NCBI GenBank assembly: GCA_903867305.1
Contig: CAIPQU010000115.1
Location: forward strand, 16,582-80,581
Direction of reading: 5' to 3'
DNA length: 64,000 bases
DNA from: an uncultured beta proteobacterium
Lineage (GTDB): Bacteria > Pseudomonadota > Gammaproteobacteria > Burkholderiales > Burkholderiaceae
Part shown: one piece after another, positions 9,885 to 21,389 of the stretch
How the letters are laid out: every line of letters starts with the position of its first letter
Position numbering within the stretch: the first letter of the stretch is position 1
Notes under the pieces: model-generated
Database searches by the model: none
Told to the model about the DNA's origin: nothing
What the model saw: only the letters and a program-made list of their open reading frames with translations
Translations under genes and position numbers: made by a program

Positions 9885-10849
9885 GCTAAATCAACCTTTT
9901 CTTGAACTTCACGCGCATCCGCAGAAAAACCTTCTGGTAAAGGTGCCTGAATTTGCATTTTTTCTTTTGTTACTGGATGTTTAAAGACTAAACGAAACGC
10001 GTGCAACATCAGTCGTTTTGCTCCAACTTTTTTATCTAAATCGACGACTCCATACTTATCATCACCCAAAATAGGGTGACCAATGTATTGTAGATGCACT
10101 CGAATTTGATGCGTCCTCCCAGTTTTGAGTAAGGCTTCAGCAACGAAACACTGACCATCATGCAGGGAACCTAAATATTTGATGATCGTTAAACTCACCT
10201 GTCCCGAATCCTGGACTTTGACACGCCGCTCTCCGTTCGGCAGTAAATACTTTTCCAACGGATATTTGAGGGAAACATGCCCTAATCCACCTTTAAATTG
10301 GCCATGGGCTACTAATATATATCTCTTATCCAAAAGTCCGGATCGAATATCTTCGTGTAAAGCAGTCAAAGCACTTCTTTTTTTGGCTAATATCAAGATA
10401 CCTGAAGTGTCACGGTCAAGACGATGCACGAGTTCTAAAAACTTTAACTCAGGACGTGCCATCCTTAAAGCCTCGATCAGCCCTAATGAAACTCCAGAGC
10501 CGCCATGGACTGCTAACCCGGAGGGTTTGTTGACGATCAGTAATGCGTTGTCCTCAAACAAAATGGGTAAATTCTGGGAGATTTTATTGGCTGAAAACTG
10601 TAATTGGTCAGATTGGACCTGCAACTCCGGTTGGGCTACCCGAATCGGTGGAATGCGGATAATATCGCCATCAACAATCCGCGTAGTTACCGTGGCTCTT
10701 TTTTTATTTACCCGAACCTCACCAGAGCGAATAATGCGATAAATATGGCTTTTTGGCACTCCTTTCGCCCATTTCAGGAGGAAATTGTCGAGTCTTTGCC
10801 CTTCTTCTTCAGCAGAAATAGTGACTTGAGTGACGGTAGATTCAGACAT
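9881..10849 (-). CDS. rluC: 23S rRNA pseudouridine synthase, RluC family
   Basis: S4 domain at N-terminus, VHRLDRDTSGILILAK catalytic motif, GRTHQIRVHLQYIGHPILGD. Confidence 0.93.
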   Translation of the reverse strand: MSESTVTQVTISAEEEGQRLDNFLLKWAKGVPKSHIYRIIRSGEVRVNKKRATVTTRIVDGDIIRIPPIRVAQPELQVQSDQLQFSANKISQNLPILFEDNALLIVNKPSGLAVHGGSGVSLGLIEALRMARPELKFLELVHRLDRDTSGILILAKKRSALTALHEDIRSGLLDKRYILVAHGQFKGGLGHVSLKYPLEKYLLPNGERRVKVQDSGQVSLTIIKYLGSLHDGQCFVAEALLKTGRTHQIRVHLQYIGHPILGDDKYGVVDLDKKVGAKRLMLHAFRLVFKHPVTKEKMQIQAPLPEGFSADAREVQEKVDLA

Positions 10850-10917
10850 TAGGTACTTTTTTAGGTAATATTTAAGGAATTCGTGTAGGAGTTTTACTAA
10901 TATTGACTTCTTTGCAA

Positions 10918-10923
10918 TATAAT
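10918..10923 (+). promoter_or_regulatory. candidate -10 box for rne
   Basis: TATAAT; upstream -35 not clear (TTTACT at about 19 nt spacing; TTGACT is too close). Confidence 0.35.
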
Positions 10924-10930
10924 CAGGCTA

Positions 10931-11302
10931 ACAGCAAGTCTAAAATACAGTTGAAGACGAATCCAAATCAGAATATTTCCAACTGTATGATCTGATTGTT
11001 GTAATTATAGCTAGGGAAGGCATTTTCCCCAAGGTAGCTCCCCCCTTGTTGAAATGAGGAGTAGAAATTGAAAGCTCTTGTTGAGCAATAGTAGAATTTT
11101 TGACAGATATTTTTGTGAACGCCAAGAGGCACGATTAGCCCTAGCGAGCATGCGAAGTAAGTTCATTTAGTAACTATAAGTTATTAAATATTAAAGGTTT
11201 TTAGGACGCATTTATGGTGTCCCAAATGGCAAACGCCCAGTTTGCTCAATCTTCGCACTGTTAAATACTCTTCGACTCAATGCTTTCTGAAAAGGAACTG
11301 TT
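10931..11302 (+). promoter_or_regulatory. long structured 5' leader of rne
   Basis: About 370 nt non-coding interval with several inverted repeats (ATACAGTTG/CAACTGTAT, GCTC/GAGC, GCAAAC-GCCCA-GTTTGC). Confidence 0.55.
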
Positions 11303-13828
11303 ATGAAAAGAATGTTATTTAACGCAACCCAACAAGAAGAATTACGCGTTGCGATTGTCGATGGACAAAAACTTGTTGATCTCGATATTGAAGCCTCCGG
11401 TCGGGAGCAACGTAAGGGAAATATTTATAAAGGTGTCATTACCCGTATCGAACCTTCGCTAGAAGCATGCTTCGTAAATTATGGTGAGGAACGTCATGGT
11501 TTCTTGCCCTTTAAAGAAGTATCTAGAAGCTATTTTGCCGATGGTATCGATATCAAAAAAGCTGGTATTCGAGATGCCCTTAAAGAAGGCCAAGAAATTA
11601 TTGTTCAAGTGGAAAAAGAAGAGCGTGGGAATAAAGGCGCTGCTTTAACTAGTTTTATCTCACTCGCTGGACGCTATTTAGTATTAATGCCAAACAACCC
11701 TCGTGGTGGTGGTGTTTCACGTCGTATTGAAGGTGAAGATCGCCAGGAGTTACGTGAGGCAATGTCAGGCCTTGAAATTCCCGATGGGATGAGCATTATC
11801 GCTAGAACTGCTGGAATCGGGCGTGATACCGAAGAATTACAGTGGGATTTAAGCTACCTGATGCAACTCTGGACTGCGATCGATTCAGCAGCAAAATCGA
11901 ATAACGCACCCTTACTGATTTATCTTGAATCAAGCCTCGTGATTCGGGCTATCCGCGACTACTTCCAACCTGATATCGGTGAAATTTTGATCGATACAGA
12001 TGATATTTTCGAACAAGCACAAGCATTTATGTCAGTGGTGATGCCAGACAATATGCCGAAGGTAAAACGTTATAACGAAGATGTCCCGCTATTTTCACGC
12101 TTCCAAATAGAACATCAAATCGAAACCGCCTATTCCAGAACGGTAAACTTGCCTTCTGGCGGCGCCATCGTGATTGATCATACCGAGGCCCTAGTCTCGG
12201 TTGACGTGAACTCAGCGCGTGCAACTCGCGGTTCAGATATCGAAGAAACAGCCACTAGAACAAATCTTGAAGCTGCTGATGAAATCGCTCGCCAAATGCG
12301 CTTGCGCGATTTAGGTGGACTCCTGGTCATTGACTTTATTGATATGGAATCTCCCAAAAGTCAAAAAGATGTTGAAAACCGAATTAAAGATGCTTTAAGA
12401 CATGACCGCGCTCGTGTACAAACTGGCAAGATTTCTAAATTTGGCTTACTTGAGCTATCACGTCAACGTCTACGCCCTGCTCTTTCAGAAGGTAGTCATA
12501 TTACTTGCCCACGTTGTACAGGGACAGGCCATATTCGTGATACAGAATCATCTGCTTTGCAGGTACTGCGTATCATCCAAGAAGAAAGTATGAAAGAAAA
12601 TACTGCGGCAATCCACTGCCAAGTACCGGTTGATGTTGCGGCCTTCTTGTTAAATGAAAAACGCTCAGAAGTGATCAAAATTGAATCACGCTCCAAAGTC
12701 AATGTACTACTCATTCCGAACAAGTATTTGGAAACGCCTCATTACAAATTAGAACGTCTGCGTCACGATGATCCTCGCCTTGATCAGCAAAAAGCAAGTT
12801 ATGCCATCGCTGAAGAGGTAGCAAAAGAAATGGAAGAAGATACGATTGTGAGTCGGAGTGCTGAAGCCGTGAAACCACGTCAAACTGCAGCAGTTCGAGG
12901 CATTACACCAAGTCAACCTGCCCCTATCAGTCAACAGCGTCAAGAAGTTCAACGACAACTAGATGCAAAGCCAAGCGAATCCTCAAGCGGAATGTTTGGC
13001 TTTATCAAAAAGTTATTTGGTGGTTCAGCTGCGCCGGTAGCAACAACACCAGTCGCCCAAGAAGCACCGACTCCAGCCCATCGTTCTGGCAGAAAACCTG
13101 CCCAGCGCAATGCTCGGTCAGAGCGTCCAGATCGAGGAGATCGTGCTGAGCGTCCACGTCAGGCAAATGCAGAAAAATCTGCAGAAAACAAAATTGATGG
13201 TGATAACGTCAATTCGAATGATTCTGAACAAAGATCAGCCAATCCCGCAAAACAACGTCGTGGGCGTGGTCAACGCAATGACTCTGTACAAAATACTGAT
13301 ACTCCACTAGGAGCAGATGCAAATCTGGCATCACAGAATACTGATACGAGCGAGGCAGGTGAAGAAAAGCGCCGTTCACGTAATCGTCGTAATCGCAATC
13401 GCAATAAGGATCGTGGCGATAGATCGGATAAACCGGCAACACAACAAGCTGATGATGCAACACAACTGAACATTGAAATTGATCAATCTTTAGCACCCTC
13501 TTCTCCTAGTGAGTCAAGTGTTCAGGTTTCAGAGCCCGCATCTAGAGTTGCCATAGAAACAGCGATCGTAAAAGTAACGCCGATGATCCCCGTCTTGCCA
13601 AGCGTTTCTTTGCAACCTCTTGTACGTGAGCCCTTAGAAGCAGTTCTTTCTACAGTCGGTTTGGTTTGGGTGGATACAAATCCGCAAAGACATCAAGAAG
13701 TATTACAGCAAATCGCAGCTCAGCCAAAAGCCGTGCATATTCCTCGCGAACCTAAACCAGCAGCCGCACTACCTGCAGGACCAATGATTCTCGTGGAAAC
13801 AGGTGGAACTGAACGCGTTGTTCATTAA
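11303..13828 (+). CDS. rne: ribonuclease E/G
   Basis: [25 protein letters not shown]1 domain, [12 protein letters not shown] Zn-link, R-rich C-terminal scaffold region. Confidence 0.97.
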   Translation: MKRMLFNATQQEELRVAIVDGQKLVDLDIEASGREQRKGNIYKGVITRIEPSLEACFVNYGEERHGFLPFKEVSRSYFADGIDIKKAGIRDALKEGQEIIVQVEKEERGNKGAALTSFISLAGRYLVLMPNNPRGGGVSRRIEGEDRQELREAMSGLEIPDGMSIIARTAGIGRDTEELQWDLSYLMQLWTAIDSAAKSNNAPLLIYLESSLVIRAIRDYFQPDIGEILIDTDDIFEQAQAFMSVVMPDNMPKVKRYNEDVPLFSRFQIEHQIETAYSRTVNLPSGGAIVIDHTEALVSVDVNSARATRGSDIEETATRTNLEAADEIARQMRLRDLGGLLVIDFIDMESPKSQKDVENRIKDALRHDRARVQTGKISKFGLLELSRQRLRPALSEGSHITCPRCTGTGHIRDTESSALQVLRIIQEESMKENTAAIHCQVPVDVAAFLLNEKRSEVIKIESRSKVNVLLIPNKYLETPHYKLERLRHDDPRLDQQKASYAIAEEVAKEMEEDTIVSRSAEAVKPRQTAAVRGITPSQPAPISQQRQEVQRQLDAKPSESSSGMFGFIKKLFGGSAAPVATTPVAQEAPTPAHRSGRKPAQRNARSERPDRGDRAERPRQANAEKSAENKIDGDNVNSNDSEQRSANPAKQRRGRGQRNDSVQNTDTPLGADANLASQNTDTSEAGEEKRRSRNRRNRNRNKDRGDRSDKPATQQADDATQLNIEIDQSLAPSSPSESSVQVSEPASRVAIETAIVKVTPMIPVLPSVSLQPLVREPLEAVLSTVGLVWVDTNPQRHQEVLQQIAAQPKAVHIPREPKPAAALPAGPMILVETGGTERVVH

Positions 13829-13852
13829 TCTCTAGATATAGGCTTCAATGGT

Positions 13853-14971
13853 ATGAAAAAAATCATCCCAATCGCATCCCTTGAAGCCTTGCATAGCGAA
13901 ACGGCAAAAGCTGAAGTTCCCATTCAGCTAATCCAACCTACGGGTGTTTTGCAGGACACCCGTGGACGTCTATTACATGATCTACGCATCTCGGTGACTG
14001 ATCGTTGTAATTTTCGTTGTCCCTATTGCATGCCTAAAGAGATTTTTACGAGCGACTATAACTATCTTGGCCAAAAAGAACTTCTGAGCTTTGAAGAAAT
14101 CACTCGTGTTTCAAAAATCTTTATCTCACACGGTGTAGAAAAAATTCGCCTTACCGGCGGGGAGCCTTTATTGCGCAAAGGTATAGAAAACCTCATTGCC
14201 ATGCTCTCCCCGCTGTGCACGCTTGATCAAAAACCCATTGACCTGACCTTAACAACCAATGGCAGCTTACTCAAGAAAAAAGCACAAGCATTAAAAGACG
14301 CAGGTCTGAAAAGAATTACGGTGAGTCTTGATGGCATCAATGATGAAACCTTTCGCAAAATGAATGATGTTGATTTCCCAGTAAAAGATGTTTTAGAAAG
14401 TATCGAAGCTGCCGTCAAGGTTGGTTTTGAATCCGTCAAAGTCAATATGGTTGTCAAAAAAGGTGTAAATGATCACGAAATATTGCCGATGGTCCAACAC
14501 TTTAAAAATACTGGTGTGATCGTTCGATTTATTGAATATATGGATGTCGGTAATACGAATGGTTGGCAAATGAAAGAGGTACTGCCATCAAAATCAGTCA
14601 TTGAAAAAATTCAAGCGATGTATCCTGTAATGCCAGTCGATTCCCAATATCCGAGCGAGGTTGCCCAACGCTGGAAAATGGTTGATGGCTCTGGTGAAAT
14701 CGGTGTTATATCGAGTGTGACAGAGACTTTTTGTCATACCTGCTCAAGAGCAAGACTATCGATGGAAGGTAAATTATTCCTTTGCTTATTTGCGACCAAA
14801 GGTTATGACTTGCGCGCTCTACTTCGATCCGAAACCAACGACCTTGTTTTAGCCAATGCCATTGCAAATATTTGGCAATCGCGAGATGATCGATACTCAG
14901 AACTAAGAACACAAATCCAAAAAGGTGAGATTTTTCATCCTAAAGTAGAAATGTCGTATATCGGGGGTTGA
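13853..14971 (+). CDS. moaA: GTP 3',8-cyclase (molybdopterin biosynthesis)
   Basis: [19 protein letters not shown] radical-SAM motif, C-terminal [21 protein letters not shown]. Confidence 0.97.
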   Translation: MKKIIPIASLEALHSETAKAEVPIQLIQPTGVLQDTRGRLLHDLRISVTDRCNFRCPYCMPKEIFTSDYNYLGQKELLSFEEITRVSKIFISHGVEKIRLTGGEPLLRKGIENLIAMLSPLCTLDQKPIDLTLTTNGSLLKKKAQALKDAGLKRITVSLDGINDETFRKMNDVDFPVKDVLESIEAAVKVGFESVKVNMVVKKGVNDHEILPMVQHFKNTGVIVRFIEYMDVGNTNGWQMKEVLPSKSVIEKIQAMYPVMPVDSQYPSEVAQRWKMVDGSGEIGVISSVTETFCHTCSRARLSMEGKLFLCLFATKGYDLRALLRSETNDLVLANAIANIWQSRDDRYSELRTQIQKGEIFHPKVEMSYIGG

Positions 14972-14975
14972 TGCT

Positions 14976-15581
14976 TTGAATCATCTGGAACTTATTGAAG
15001 GCGTCATCCTTTGTGGAGGACAAGCTCAAAGAATGGGCGGTCAAGATAAAGGCTTAGTCGAGTTAAAAAATAAAGCGCTCTTTATGCATGCCGTCGAGCG
15101 CCTCACTCCTCAAGTTGGTAAGATCATGCTCAACGCCAATCGTCATGTCGACATCTATGAAAAATCCGGTTTACCCGTTTATGGCGATACCTATCCCGGT
15201 TTTGTTGGTCCATTAGCGGGATTTCATGTTGGCTTATCACATTCTAAAGCCCCCTATTTAGCGATTATTCCTTGTGACTCCCCTTTATTTCCAACTGATT
15301 TGGTAGAAAAGCTATTTCAACAATTAGATTCTAAAAGAGCAGATATCGCTTATGTGGTGACAAAAAATCCCAAAAACCAGAATCAATCCCACCCAGTTTT
15401 TTGCCTACTGAGAAGTGGGTTAAAAAGTCATCTTGGTGCTTTTCTAGATTCTGGAGAACGTAAGATTGATCGCTGGTTTGGACAACTGAATGCCGCTGAG
15501 GTGATATTCCCGCACGAGGATGCATTTACGAACATCAACACCCCAGAAGAATTAGCAAAGATCGAAAGCCTCTTATCGTGA
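14976..15581 (+). CDS. mobA: molybdenum cofactor guanylyltransferase
   Basis: GVILCGGQAQRMGGQDKGL, PCDSPLFP; between moaA and moeA. Confidence 0.94.
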   Translation: MNHLELIEGVILCGGQAQRMGGQDKGLVELKNKALFMHAVERLTPQVGKIMLNANRHVDIYEKSGLPVYGDTYPGFVGPLAGFHVGLSHSKAPYLAIIPCDSPLFPTDLVEKLFQQLDSKRADIAYVVTKNPKNQNQSHPVFCLLRSGLKSHLGAFLDSGERKIDRWFGQLNAAEVIFPHEDAFTNINTPEELAKIESLLS

Positions 15582-16909
15582 GTGAATCGCTTCCCGCAAC
15601 CATTGAACTACAAACTATTTGGCAAGAGCGTAAGGGTACTGATCTCTTCAATCCCCAAGCACTGTCCCTTGAGAGTGCGCAAGAGTTTATGCGCGCATAT
15701 ACCCAATCTTTTCGCGATCAATTGCCGTCGGAATCAATTCCGTTAGAACAAGCCTTAGGTCGAGTTTTATCAAGTCCAATCATCGCCAATATGAATGTAC
15801 CCGTAGCGAATAACTCAGCGATGGATGGCTATGCCTTTCATTCTCAAGTTTTAAAAAAAGGCGCACGAGTTCAGTTACAGGTTGTTTCGAAACAATTCGC
15901 AGGTCAATCTCTAGAGGCCGATCCACTCGTGGATTTTGAAGGTGGCCGCGACGCCGTTCGGATTATGACAGGGGCTCTCATGCCGCCTCACTGTGATACG
16001 GTAGTCCCTCAAGAGTGGGTAACCAACCTGGAGGATCAGATTGAATTTGATGCCGATCGTATCAGTCCTGGCGATAACCAACGCCTCAAAGGTGAAGATC
16101 TTCGCTTAGGCGATATTGTTTTACACCAAGGACGTATTTTGCGCCCAAGCGATCTAGGATTAATCGCCTCCATGGGTTTTGCTCAAGTCCATGTTTTAAA
16201 AAAAATTACCGTAGCGTATTTTTCTACGGGTGATGAAGTTACACCCGTCGGAGAACCACTCAAGGATGGCTCTTTGTATGATAGCAATCGATTTACTCTG
16301 CTAGGCATGCTCAGTCGTATGGGTTTCGAATTATTGGATCTTGGTATTGTGCGAGATCACCCGGATGACCTAAAACAGGTTTTTTTACAGGCCGCCAGTC
16401 AAGCCGATGTGATTATTACCTCTGGCGGAGTATCTGTGGGAGAAGCTGACTTTACGAAAAAGATCATGCATGAACTTGGTGATGTGGCCTTTTGGACATT
16501 GGCGATCAAACCAGGTCGTCCGATGGCGTTTGGAAAAATCAAAAGCCATGATCAAGAAGCCGTTTTATTTGGATTGCCAGGGAACCCCGTCGCCGTGATG
16601 GTAACTTTTTACCAATTAGTCAGGGATGCGCTTTGCTATATGAGTGGTGCAAATGATTATTCGCCACCTTTACTGCGCGCCAGATTCGAAGGAAAATTCA
16701 AAAAGCGTCCTGGTCGTACCGAGTTTTTACGTGGGACTCTATACCGTGATGCGAACCAAGAGCTTTGGGTTCATCCCCATGACAATCAAGGCTCAGGAAT
16801 TTTGCGTTCCATGAGTGAGGCCGACTGTTTGATTGTTTTATCAGCAACTTTAGAACAGATTAGCCACGGAGATAATGTCGACATCTCTGTGCTGAATGTA
16901 TTAATCTAA
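15578..16909 (+). CDS. moeA: molybdopterin molybdenumtransferase
   Basis: NNSAMDGYAF, IMTGALMP, TSGGVSVGEADF, GLPGNPVAVMVTF. Confidence 0.96.
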   Translation: MSESLPATIELQTIWQERKGTDLFNPQALSLESAQEFMRAYTQSFRDQLPSESIPLEQALGRVLSSPIIANMNVPVANNSAMDGYAFHSQVLKKGARVQLQVVSKQFAGQSLEADPLVDFEGGRDAVRIMTGALMPPHCDTVVPQEWVTNLEDQIEFDADRISPGDNQRLKGEDLRLGDIVLHQGRILRPSDLGLIASMGFAQVHVLKKITVAYFSTGDEVTPVGEPLKDGSLYDSNRFTLLGMLSRMGFELLDLGIVRDHPDDLKQVFLQAASQADVIITSGGVSVGEADFTKKIMHELGDVAFWTLAIKPGRPMAFGKIKSHDQEAVLFGLPGNPVAVMVTFYQLVRDALCYMSGANDYSPPLLRARFEGKFKKRPGRTEFLRGTLYRDANQELWVHPHDNQGSGILRSMSEADCLIVLSATLEQISHGDNVDISVLNVLI

Positions 16910-16951
16910 TATAATTCATAATTAATTTATCACTAACTCTATAAGAGTCCT

Positions 16952-17236
16952 ATGACAAGTAGTAAAAGAGAAATTATTTCTGTAGATCCCCTGCATACCG
17001 CAAAGACCCTCGTGCTTGTTTATATGTGCTTCTCTTTGCCAGTGATCGGACTCTTTTTTATCGATGCCTATTTTAGGTATGGCGAAATCCCTTTATTTGT
17101 TGTCCTCTACGGCGTATTCCTCAATATCGTACTCGGTTTTGCCATCTTATGGCTAGCCTGCAAAGTCTATAACTGGGTCGCCGGTAGGTTTGGTGGTATC
17201 GAGCTCGATCTCAAAGAAATCCCCGAAGAAGATTAA
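16952..17236 (+). CDS. small two-TM membrane protein of unknown function
   Basis: 94 aa with two hydrophobic segments; intact ORF after moeA. Confidence 0.7.
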   Translation: MTSSKREIISVDPLHTAKTLVLVYMCFSLPVIGLFFIDAYFRYGEIPLFVVLYGVFLNIVLGFAILWLACKVYNWVAGRFGGIELDLKEIPEED

Positions 17237-18228
17237 CTCATCTTCCAAACATCTGGGTTGATCAGATTGGGCGGGCGTTGATTCTTTAAACCTGCAATTA
17301 AGTTATCTATCGCTAAATGCATCATCGCTAAACGCGTCTTTTTGGTAGCGCTTCCAATGTGCGGTGCTAGGACAATATTGGGAACCTCAAGCAAACGTGG
17401 ATTAACATCAGGCTCCCCCTCAAAAACATCGAGGCCTGCAGCAAAAATCATCTGGTTTTTAAGTGCTAAAGCTAATGCATTTTCATCCACAATGCCTCCC
17501 CTAGCAATATTAATGAGGGTAGCAGTAGGCTTCATCATTGCTAACTCCTTTGTCCCAATCAAATGATGGTTTTCTGGCACATATGGCATCACTAACATCA
17601 CGTGATCCGCGCGTTGCAACAACTCTTCTTTAGATACGTAAGTCGCCTGACAAGCTTGCTCAATTTCTGGGGAGAGCCGTGAACGATTGTAATAAATGAC
17701 TTCCATCCCAAATGCCAAGGCACGCTTGGCAATCGCTTGTCCAATCCGCCCCATACCCATGATCCCGATAGTGGAATGATGGATATCAACACCCAGCATA
17801 CCTCCTAGGGACCAATTTTTCCAGTGACCATCGCGTAACCATCGTTCACTTTCTGACAATCGCCGAGCGGCTGCCATGAGCAACATAAATCCCATATCAG
17901 CGGTAGTGTCAGTCAGTACTTCCGGAGTATTCGTCGCTAAAATACCTTTTTTCGTTAAAGCCTGTACATCAAAGTTATTAAAGCCTACCGCAATATTTGA
18001 TACTACTTTTAACTGCTTGGCAAACTCTAATGCTTTAGCATCGATACGCTCACTTCCGGTGACTAAAGCTCCATCCGCCGACTTTAATCGTTCCATTAAT
18101 GCTGCTGGAGCTAATGCCAAAGCATGATCGTTATAGTCCACCTGAGCAAATTGTTGGAGTCTGTCTAAACCTTCAGGAAAGATTTGTCTTGCCACGAAAA
18201 CCTTGGGTTGAGTAGAACTCTGCGACAT
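17233..18228 (-). CDS. D-2-hydroxyacid dehydrogenase (glyoxylate/hydroxypyruvate reductase type)
   Basis: GIMGMGRIGQAIAKRA, NIARGGIVDENAL, PNIVLAPHIGSAT. Confidence 0.93.
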   Translation of the reverse strand: MSQSSTQPKVFVARQIFPEGLDRLQQFAQVDYNDHALALAPAALMERLKSADGALVTGSERIDAKALEFAKQLKVVSNIAVGFNNFDVQALTKKGILATNTPEVLTDTTADMGFMLLMAAARRLSESERWLRDGHWKNWSLGGMLGVDIHHSTIGIMGMGRIGQAIAKRALAFGMEVIYYNRSRLSPEIEQACQATYVSKEELLQRADHVMLVMPYVPENHHLIGTKELAMMKPTATLINIARGGIVDENALALALKNQMIFAAGLDVFEGEPDVNPRLLEVPNIVLAPHIGSATKKTRLAMMHLAIDNLIAGLKNQRPPNLINPDVWKMS

Positions 18229-18389
18229 GAATTTTCTCCTATTAACGATATCAATTCATTTTAGAGGAAAGATGATCATTACCTAAAGATATAGATATGA
18301 CGCATCTATCTAAGGAAAACTACCTAAGAGAAGCAAAGAACATTTATTTATACGGTAAAATATATTTTTTTACACCACATAAAAAAGCT

Positions 18390-18713
18390 ATGACTTACAT
18401 TGTCACTGAATCTTGCATTAAATGTAAATATACCGATTGTGTAGATGTCTGCCCCGTAGACTGTTTCCGGGAAGGACCCAATTTTCTGGTAATCGACCCC
18501 GATGAATGCATCGATTGCGCGGTTTGTGTTCCTGAATGCCCGGTAAATGCTATTTATGCGGAAGATGATGTGCCAGGTGATCAACAACAATTTATATCCT
18601 TGAACCTAGAACTCGCTCGTTCATGGAAGTCCATTACGAAGTCAAAAGGCTCTTTGCCTGAAGCTGAGGAATGGAAAGACGTAAAGAATAAATTAGAACA
18701 CCTCGTTCGTTAA
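18390..18713 (+). CDS. fdxA: 7Fe ferredoxin
   Basis: [26 protein letters not shown] ... [16 protein letters not shown]; start placed at internal Met, since the upstream part of the track ORF lacks family similarity. Confidence 0.93.
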   Translation: MTYIVTESCIKCKYTDCVDVCPVDCFREGPNFLVIDPDECIDCAVCVPECPVNAIYAEDDVPGDQQQFISLNLELARSWKSITKSKGSLPEAEEWKDVKNKLEHLVR

Positions 18714-18753
18714 TTTTTCATTTCAGTAACTGAAATATTTTTTAGGATATTTC

Positions 18754-19821
18754 ATGTCCGAGACTTTATCGTCCCTACCATTAGAATCTATCGAGACCGA
18801 GGCAGTCATTATTGGTGCTGGGCCTGTAGGCTTATTCCAAGTATTTGAATTGGGTCTTCTCGAGATCAATGCTCATGTCATAGACTCCCTTCCCGTTGTT
18901 GGTGGACAATGTGTCGAGCTTTACCCAGATAAACCGATTTACGATATTCCAGCAGTCCCTGTTTGCACAGGGCAAGAACTTACGGAAAACCTACTGCAAC
19001 AAATCAAACCCTTCCATCCGACGTTCCATCTTGGACAAGAAGTAGTCGAGCTATCTCAACAAGATGACGGGCGATTTTTCATCCTCACTTCTAAAAATAC
19101 TCGTTTTTTAACGAAAACTGTTTTTATCGCGGCAGGTGTTGGGTCTTTCCAACCACGTACCCTTAAAGTAGATGGTATTGAGCAATTTGAAAATACACAA
19201 TTATTTTACAGTGTCAAAAACCCTGACTTATTAGCTAATAAACACATTGTTATTTGTGGTGGGGGTGATTCCGCACTCGACTGGGCTATTAATCTGGTGG
19301 GTAAAGCACAAAGCGTGACGATGATCCACCGTCGAGAGGGTTTTAAAGCCGCACCCGCCTCTGTTGCGAAGGTGAAAGAGCTTTGTGCTGCGTTGGAGAT
19401 GCAATTTGAAGTCGGACAAATTACTGGCTTCGAAGAAAAAAATCATCGTCTATGTGAAATCAAAGTCACAGGATCCGATGGGCTTACCCGCAGAGTTCCG
19501 CTTGATACCCTCTTGGTGTTTTTCGGACTATCTCCGAAATTGGGGCCAATTGCCCATTGGGGTCTCGATATGGAACGCAAACAACTCAAGGTAGACACTG
19601 AAAAATTTGCCACGAATGTGACAGGGATCTTTGCCGTTGGCGATATCAACACCTACCCTGGAAAGAGAAAACTCATTCTGTCAGGCTTTCATGAAGCGAC
19701 TTTGGCAGCCTTTGCTGCAAAAGAATATATGTATCCCGATAAAAAAGTCTATTTGCAATACACCACCACTTCACCAAAATTACACAAAGTCCTTGGTGTA
19801 GATACCCCTATTTTCGACTAA
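18754..19821 (+). CDS. ferredoxin--NADP+ reductase, thioredoxin-reductase-like type
   Basis: [52 protein letters not shown]. Confidence 0.9.
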   Translation: MSETLSSLPLESIETEAVIIGAGPVGLFQVFELGLLEINAHVIDSLPVVGGQCVELYPDKPIYDIPAVPVCTGQELTENLLQQIKPFHPTFHLGQEVVELSQQDDGRFFILTSKNTRFLTKTVFIAAGVGSFQPRTLKVDGIEQFENTQLFYSVKNPDLLANKHIVICGGGDSALDWAINLVGKAQSVTMIHRREGFKAAPASVAKVKELCAALEMQFEVGQITGFEEKNHRLCEIKVTGSDGLTRRVPLDTLLVFFGLSPKLGPIAHWGLDMERKQLKVDTEKFATNVTGIFAVGDINTYPGKRKLILSGFHEATLAAFAAKEYMYPDKKVYLQYTTTSPKLHKVLGVDTPIFD

Positions 19822-19872
19822 GAAATAGGGTTTTAAGAAGACTCTTCAGATCAAATCTAGTATCGTTTAGGG

Positions 19873-20538
19873 ATGCCTACAGAATACGCATCCCTCATTG
19901 ATAATTTAATTGCTATCATCATTATTGACCTCGTTCTTGCTGGGGATAATGCCATCTTGATAGCGCTCGCCACCAAAAACTTAGAGCCCGCTTTACAGCG
20001 TAAAGCAATTTTATGGGGTTCGTTTGGTGCCATCGTGATTCGTACCATCATGACAATCATGGCAGTGTATCTTTTAAAAATTCCTGCTCTTAGCGCCATT
20101 GGTGGCATTGCATTACTCGTGATTGCTTATCAATTAATCACCGACCAAGATGAGCATGATAATCAAGTTGGCAAAACGAGCTTTTGGGGAGCTATGCGAA
20201 CCATCATCATTGCCGATGCAGTCATGGGTATCGATAACGTTCTAGCCGTCGCTGGTGCCTCAGAAGGCAATATTCCACTAGTGATCATCGGACTTCTGAT
20301 CTGTATCCCCATTGTGATCTTTGGCAGCCAAGTTGTTTTAAAACTTCTAGAAAGATATCCATGGATTATTTATTTAGGTGGCGCAGTTCTAATCATTACC
20401 GGCGTAGAAATGATTGATCATGAGAAATTACTCGACCCTTGGTTTAATGATCAAGTACCCTACAACAAATATATATTGATGGTGGTTTCTTTAATCGGTA
20501 TTTTAGGTATCGGATGGAAGGCTCGCTCTAAAAAATGA
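19873..20538 (+). CDS. TerC-family integral membrane protein
   Basis: LAGDNAILIALA, ADAVMGIDNVLAVAGAS repeated motif. Confidence 0.9.
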   Translation: MPTEYASLIDNLIAIIIIDLVLAGDNAILIALATKNLEPALQRKAILWGSFGAIVIRTIMTIMAVYLLKIPALSAIGGIALLVIAYQLITDQDEHDNQVGKTSFWGAMRTIIIADAVMGIDNVLAVAGASEGNIPLVIIGLLICIPIVIFGSQVVLKLLERYPWIIYLGGAVLIITGVEMIDHEKLLDPWFNDQVPYNKYILMVVSLIGILGIGWKARSKK

Positions 20539-20591
20539 GTCTGTCTTCGAGCGAAATCTTGTAATTCTGTTGATTTAGCCTAAAATAAGTT

Positions 20592-21386
20592 ATGGACTCT
20601 TACTTACATATGATGCGCCACGTGCTCGATCACGGCGCCAAAAAAACTGATCGTACTGGCACAGGCACCCTCTCAGTCTTTGGTCACCAAATGCGCTTTG
20701 ATTTGGCCAAGGGTTTCCCGATGGTTACGACTAAAAAACTACATTTAAAATCAATTATTTATGAACTTCTTTGGTTCCTGCAAGGCAGCACCAATAACAA
20801 TTGGTTAGCTGAGCGTGGTGTCTCGATTTGGAATGAGTGGGCCAAACCAGATGGTGAACTAGGTCCAATCTATGGTTATCAATGGCGCTCTTGGCCAACA
20901 CCTAGTGGTGAACATATTGATCAAATTTCTCAAATCATTGATCAAATCAAAAAAACACCTGACTCTCGCCGGATCATTGTCTCTGCATGGAATGTTGCTG
21001 ATATTCCGTCAATGGCTCTTGCGCCATGCCATGCTTTTTTCCAGTTCTATGTTGCCGACGGCAAACTATCCTGTCAACTTTATCAACGCAGTGCTGATAT
21101 TTTCCTAGGCGTACCGTTCAATATTGCGAGCTATGCTCTGTTGACCCATCTGGTGGCAGAGCAAACAGGACTCGAAGTCGGTGAGTTTATTTGGACCGGT
21201 GGTGATTGCCATATTTACCTCAATCATTTAGAGCAGGTTAATCTGCAACTCTCACGTAATCCATTACCACTGCCAAAACTCGTCATCAAACGCCAGCCAA
21301 AAAGTATCTTCGATTACGAATATGAAGATTTTGAAGTCGTTGGTTATGAATGCCATCCCGCCATCAAGGCGCCCGTGGCAATCTAA
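20592..21386 (+). CDS. thyA: thymidylate synthase
   Basis: [54 protein letters not shown]. Confidence 0.98.
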   Translation: MDSYLHMMRHVLDHGAKKTDRTGTGTLSVFGHQMRFDLAKGFPMVTTKKLHLKSIIYELLWFLQGSTNNNWLAERGVSIWNEWAKPDGELGPIYGYQWRSWPTPSGEHIDQISQIIDQIKKTPDSRRIIVSAWNVADIPSMALAPCHAFFQFYVADGKLSCQLYQRSADIFLGVPFNIASYALLTHLVAEQTGLEVGEFIWTGGDCHIYLNHLEQVNLQLSRNPLPLPKLVIKRQPKSIFDYEYEDFEVVGYECHPAIKAPVAI

Positions 21387-21389
21387 TCA

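Noticed and set aside
10940-11125. 61-aa minus-strand ORF in the rne leader
   Set aside because: No recognisable domain; the region is better explained as structured leader RNA
13209-13496. 95-aa and 67-aa antisense ORFs in the rne 3' half
   Set aside because: Arise from the low-complexity Arg/Asn/Asp-rich coding sequence; no family signal
18297-18389. 31-residue N-terminal extension of the ferredoxin ORF
   Set aside because: Conserved FdxA begins [17 protein letters not shown]; the upstream part is likely 5' UTR
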